From the NCBI RefSeq assembly GCF_030161095.1, contig NZ_BSPP01000002.1:62001-126000 (forward strand): a DNA stretch of 64,000 bases, in the 5' to 3' direction. The notes under the pieces were generated by a model. It was not told the origin of the DNA, searched no databases, and saw nothing but the letters and a program-made list of their open reading frames with translations. This DNA comes from Cypionkella aquatica. Lineage in GTDB: Bacteria > Pseudomonadota > Alphaproteobacteria > Rhodobacterales > Rhodobacteraceae. Shown here piece by piece: positions 60,446 to 64,000 of the stretch. How positions within the stretch are numbered: position 1 is the first letter of the stretch; each line of letters begins with the position of its first letter. The translations under genes and the position numbers were made by a program.

Positions 60446-62377
60446 TCAATCTCCTGCCGCGCGGCCTTTGAGGGCGATGATCCCTCGGGGGCGGAATTGG
60501 ATGAACAGGATGATGAACAGGATCATGTAGGTTTGGGCGGCGAGGGTGTTTGAGGGGTTGAACACCTCGATCAGCTTTTGCAGGCCGCCGATCATGGTCG
60601 CGCCTGCAAGTGCCCCCCAGATGTTGCCGACGCCGCCGACCACCACGGTCATGAAGCTTTGCACGATGTAGTCGGTGCCGAGTTCGGAGGTGACTTTGGC
60701 GAAGAGGCCAATGGCGACGCCCGCGATGCCTGCGATGCCAGAGCCAAGGCCGAAGGTCAGCATGTTGATACGGTCGGGGTTGATGCCCATGGAGGCCGCC
60801 ATGGTGGGGTTTTGGGTGACGGCGCGAACCTCAAGCCCCAGGCGGGTGCGTTTCATCAGCCAGAGGAAGAAGGTGAGGAACAGCAGGGCGAGGACGAAGA
60901 TGGCGATGCGGATGTAGCTGATCGAGACCACGTCGTTGAGAGTCAGGGCGCCGTCGAGCCATGCTGGGGAGGTCAATGGTCGGGCTTGGGTGCCGAAGAC
61001 GTTTTTCAGGATTTGTTGTAGTGCGATCGAGATGCCGAAGGTGGCGAGCAGGGTTTCCAGCGGGCGCTTGTAGAGGTGGCGGATCACCAGACGCTCCATC
61101 GCGACGCCTGCGGCGAAGGTGACGGCGAAGGCCAGCGGCAGGGCGATCAGAATCGAGGCGGTGTAGTTGGGGACGTAAAGCTGCACGACATAGCCGGTGT
61201 AAGCGCCCATGGTGATGAACTCGCCATGCGCCATGTTGATGACGCCCATCACGCCGAAGGTGATGGCGAGGCCGATGGCGGCAAGGAAGTAGATCGAGGC
61301 GAGCGAGAGGCCATCAAGGGCGAGGTCGGCGGCCTGCATGGCGGCGACTTTGTGGCCGATGGATTTCAGGGCTGCGGCGGCTGCGGTTGTGACGCCGGGG
61401 TCGGGCTCGATATAGATGTCGTAGAAGTGGTGGGCTTTGAGGGCGGCGGCGGCTTCGTCATCGGTGGCGGCTTGCGGGACGGTGCCTGCGGCTTCCAGCG
61501 CTGTGTAGGCGCGGTCGCGGGCGGCTTGGGTGTTGAGATCAGCGAGGGGGATGCCGCCGACCGCGCCGCCTGCAAGATTGGCGATCAGGGCGGTGCGGGC
61601 GGCCTCGATGGTCAGGCGGGCTGGGGCGAGGTTGGCGGAAACCAGCAGGTCATAGGCTTCGGCCTCGGACAGGTCGCGGCCGGGTTTGAGTTCTTGGGCG
61701 ATGTTGGCGGTTGGCGGTTCGGCGGCTGCCAGCTTTTTTGTGGCCAGCAGGGGGTTGAGCGCGCCGCGCAAATCGAGGCCGAGGTCTGCGCCAAAGCTGT
61801 TGATGGCTGCGATGCGGGCGGTTGACTCGGGGTCGAAGCGCAGGGTCAGCAGGCGTTCGAGGCGTTGTTTTTGCGCCTTCAGTGTGGCGTCAGGTTCGTT
61901 GGTGATGGCGGCGCGGAGGGGGGCGAGGGCCTCGGGTTTGGGGTCTTTGGCAATGGAGTCGAGGGCTGCGGCGCGTTTGGCAGCATCAGGGTCCGACAGG
62001 GTGAATTGCACCAGAGCGGTGGCGATCATGCCGCGCACACCTGCGTTGGGTTTCAACTCGGTGATGTCGGATTTGGCGGCTTCGCCTGCGGGCGCGCCTG
62101 CCAGATCGGTGAGGGCGTAGCCACCTTCATTTGCGGTGATCAGAAAGAACAGGCCGTCGGATTTGCGGATGCCAAGGCCCTTATTCGCCCAAGCTTCCAG
62201 CACGGCGGCTGCGGTCGGATCGCCGCTGGCGCCCAAGGCGTCGATCACCGGGGCAATGGTCTGACGCGAGGCTTTTTCCACCAAAGCGGCGTTGGCGGTG
62301 AGGATTTCAGCGGCGGTTTCGGCGCGCAGCGGGGCGGCGCACAGCAGCGCGAGAAGGCAGGCCAGCAGGATGCGCAT
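60446..62377 (-). CDS. urtB: Urea ABC transporter permease UrtB
   Basis: A 643-residue LivH-type permease. A signal peptide (MRILLACLLALLCAAPLRAE) is followed by a large periplasmic helical domain (about 20-330) that is a hallmark of UrtB. The permease part has LASIYFLAAIGLAITFGVMGVINMAHGEFIMGAY-like features (ITFGVMGVINMAHGEFITMG), LYKRPLETLLATFGISIALQ and FGLGSGIAGIAGVAIGLF. The ATG at 62377 starts the signal peptide; the 12-codon extension is rejected. It lies 67 bp after urtA. Confidence 0.95.
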   Translation of the reverse strand: MRILLACLLALLCAAPLRAETAAEILTANAALVEKASRQTIAPVIDALGASGDPTAAAVLEAWANKGLGIRKSDGLFFLITANEGGYALTDLAGAPAGEAAKSDITELKPNAGVRGMIATALVQFTLSDPDAAKRAAALDSIAKDPKPEALAPLRAAITNEPDATLKAQKQRLERLLTLRFDPESTARIAAINSFGADLGLDLRGALNPLLATKKLAAAEPPTANIAQELKPGRDLSEAEAYDLLVSANLAPARLTIEAARTALIANLAGGAVGGIPLADLNTQAARDRAYTALEAAGTVPQAATDDEAAAALKAHHFYDIYIEPDPGVTTAAAAALKSIGHKVAAMQAADLALDGLSLASIYFLAAIGLAITFGVMGVINMAHGEFITMGAYTGYVVQLYVPNYTASILIALPLAFAVTFAAGVAMERLVIRHLYKRPLETLLATFGISIALQQILKNVFGTQARPLTSPAWLDGALTLNDVVSISYIRIAIFVLALLFLTFFLWLMKRTRLGLEVRAVTQNPTMAASMGINPDRINMLTFGLGSGIAGIAGVAIGLFAKVTSELGTDYIVQSFMTVVVGGVGNIWGALAGATMIGGLQKLIEVFNPSNTLAAQTYMILFIILFIQFRPRGIIALKGRAAGD

Positions 62378-62444
62378 GAGGATTCCGGGCGTGGGGAGGA
62401 GGGGAGGGGCCAATGGCCCCTCCGCATGTTTCAGTTGGGCGGTG

Positions 62445-63731
62445 TCAGTAGTTCGACTTCATCTGCACGCAGGTTTTGGTGTCTTTGTTATACATGCCGC
62501 ATTTCAGGTCTTTCCAATCGGCTTCCAGCACTGCCGACTCTGGAAGGAAATCGGTCCATGCGTCGCCCGGAACCGGTTCGGTCTGGGAGATGATGTCGAA
62601 CTGGCCATCGGCGCGAATCTCGCCGATCAGCACAGGTTTGGTGAGGTGGTGGTTCGGCAGCATTTCGGCGACGGTGCCGGTCAGGTTGGGGAATTTCTGA
62701 CCGATCATCGCGTCGGATACTGCGTCGACGGCGGTGGTGCCGGCGGCTGTCACCGCGTTCACCCACATGTTGAAGCCGATATAGTGGGCTTCCATCGGGT
62801 CATTGGTCGGGCGTTTGGTGTCTTTGATATAGGCGTGCCACTGCTCGATAAAGGCTTTGTTTTCTGGGGTATCGGCGGACATGAAGTAGTTCCAAGCCGC
62901 CAAATGGCCGACGAGGTTCGAGGTATCAAGGCCCGCCAGTTCTTCTTCACCGACCGAGAAGGCGCAGACGGGGAGTTTGTCAGCGGTCACACCAGCGGCG
63001 GCGAGCTCTTTGTAAAAGCCGATGTTGGCATCGCCGTTGATGGTGGAAATCACGCCGACCTTTTTGCCGTCAGCACCCAAGGCCACCACGTCACCGACGA
63101 TTTTCGACCAGTCGGAATGGCCGAACGGGGTGTAGTTGACGAAGATGTCCTCTTTCGGGATGCCTTTCGAGATCAGATAGGCTTCCAGAATGTTGTTGGT
63201 GGTGCGCGGGTAGACATAGTCAGTGCCCAGCAGGGCGAATTTCTTCACGCCGAGTTCTTCAAGGTAGTAGTCCACCGCCGGGATGGCTTGCTGGTTCGGG
63301 GCCGCCCCGGTGTAGAACACGTTTTTGGAGGATTCTTCGCCCTCGTACTGCACGGGGTAGAACAGCAGGCCGTTGAGTTCTTCGATCACTGGCAGCACGG
63401 ATTTGCGGGAAACGGAAGTCCAGCAGCCGAACATCACGTCAACCTTGGAAACCGTCAGCAGCTCGCGGGCCTTTTCGGCGAACAGCGGCCAATCCGAGGC
63501 CGGATCGACGACGACGGCTTCCAATTGTTTGCCGAGCAGACCGCCCTTGGCGTTTTGCGCCTCGATCAGCATCAGCATGGTGTCTTTCAGCGTGGTTTCC
63601 GAAATCGCCATCGTGCCCGACAACGAGTGCAGAACGCCAATCTTGATGGTTTCGCCGGCGGCAAAGGCAATGCGCGGCAGGGCAAGCGAGGCGATGCCGG
63701 AAGCCAAGAGCGCGCGTCTGGTCAGTTTCAT
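62445..63731 (-). CDS. urtA: Urea ABC transporter substrate-binding protein UrtA
   Basis: A 428-residue periplasmic binding protein. The N-terminus MKLTRRALLASGIASLALPRI is a signal peptide with an Arg pair (possible Tat substrate). The mature start IKIGVLHSLSGTMAISE, then FGCWTSVSRKSVLPVIEE, LFYPVQYEGEESSKNVFYTG and LLGTDYVYPRTTN are diagnostic for UrtA. The ATG at 63731 is preferred; the open frame extends 27 codons further without support. First gene of urtABCDE. Confidence 0.96.
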   Translation of the reverse strand: MKLTRRALLASGIASLALPRIAFAAGETIKIGVLHSLSGTMAISETTLKDTMLMLIEAQNAKGGLLGKQLEAVVVDPASDWPLFAEKARELLTVSKVDVMFGCWTSVSRKSVLPVIEELNGLLFYPVQYEGEESSKNVFYTGAAPNQQAIPAVDYYLEELGVKKFALLGTDYVYPRTTNNILEAYLISKGIPKEDIFVNYTPFGHSDWSKIVGDVVALGADGKKVGVISTINGDANIGFYKELAAAGVTADKLPVCAFSVGEEELAGLDTSNLVGHLAAWNYFMSADTPENKAFIEQWHAYIKDTKRPTNDPMEAHYIGFNMWVNAVTAAGTTAVDAVSDAMIGQKFPNLTGTVAEMLPNHHLTKPVLIGEIRADGQFDIISQTEPVPGDAWTDFLPESAVLEADWKDLKCGMYNKDTKTCVQMKSNY

Positions 63732-64000
63732 TTTATGTCCCCTGTTGGGCCCACTCTGGCGCTTCCATTCAAGGGAAGAACGACCGTGATGAGAGGGCAG
63801 CTTTTGTTGCAAACCTGCGGTGTCGGACCGTTGAAAACCAATCGCTACCGCACAGCCTTCGCCCGGGCAGACCCAAGCAGATGCAGCAAAGGCTGGGGGG
63901 CGGTTTGCGGCAACGGTCTTGCGCGGGATTCCGCTCGCAAATGCAGCATGGCGAAAGGTTTGCCGGAATTATGGGCGACATGCTGCGGTGCAGCGTAGAA
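63732..64000. other. Upstream region of urtABCDE (window end)
   Basis: About 270 bp without a supported gene; the minus-strand frame 63769-63981 is Cys/Arg-rich and resembles nothing known. The urt promoter should lie here. I looked for sigma-54 (TGGCAC-N5-TTGC) elements reading towards urtA and found only a poor match (CGACAC and TTGCAA with wrong spacing around 63809-63827). Confidence 0.45.

Noticed and set aside
63800-63830. Possible sigma-54 promoter before urtA
   Set aside because: CGACAC and TTGCAA are separated by seven bases instead of five, and the -24 element lacks the invariant GG.

Overview
The window is a dense, GC-rich stretch of alphaproteobacterial chromosome. Protein sequences, gene order (rpsT, dnaA, dnaN, recF, gyrB), the PhyR/NepR/EcfG general stress module, split urea and betaine functions and the intergenic repeat families all point to Rhodobacterales (Rhodobacteraceae). 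The genus cannot be fixed by reading alone. No phage, transposase or CRISPR array was seen; the region looks like ordinary chromosome with a few accessory insertions.

Layout. 1-3.1 kb: the 3' part of a 2,4-dienoyl-CoA reductase gene, an exported glutathione peroxidase, a LacI-family regulator and tRNA-Arg(CCT). 3.1-11.6 kb: replication block on the minus strand, read as rpsT, dnaA, dnaN, recF, an acetyltransferase, a LysE exporter and gyrB. 11.8-18.9 kb: the general stress response locus, phyR divergent from nepR-ecfG-sensor kinase, followed by small membrane-stress genes (DUF3618, holin-like, DUF883, DUF1328) and a LysR regulator. 19-28.3 kb: housekeeping genes (OmpA-like protein, acetyltransferases, CinA-like protein, methionine aminopeptidase, rsmD, ferredoxin-reductase-like flavoprotein, peroxiredoxin, pterin dehydratase, glycerophosphodiesterase, Rid protein). 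28.5-35.5 kb: a two-gene type I secretion system, mlaA-mlaC and a class A penicillin-binding protein. 35.7-48.5 kb: glnK-amtB, an aminotransferase with a sulfurtransferase, smpB, three EamA permeases, dapA, a lytic transglycosylase, and mnmD divergent from an MnmC2-like oxidase. 48.9-57.6 kb: dapF-mtaB, tRNA-Lys(TTT), an SDR, a cobalamin riboswitch in front of a GbcAB-like Rieske oxygenase/reductase pair, and an AI-2E-type permease with DUF883 and holin-like partners. 57.7-64 kb: the complete urea ABC transporter urtABCDE.

How the parts work together. A palindrome between phyR and nepR carries a GGAAC-N16-CGTT promoter on each strand, so EcfG can drive its own activator and repressor together. 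The same promoter signature, exact or nearly so, lies before the DUF883/holin/DUF3618 operon, the DUF1328 gene and the distant AI-2E/DUF883/holin operon. This suggests one local EcfG envelope-stress regulon. The most unusual element is the cobalamin riboswitch at about 52.28-52.50 kb. It has a readable switching platform and sits in front of a presumed glycine-betaine demethylating oxygenase rather than a B12 synthesis or transport gene. The nitrogen theme (glnK-amtB, urtABCDE, betaine demethylation) recurs, but no clear sigma-54 or NtrC site was found.
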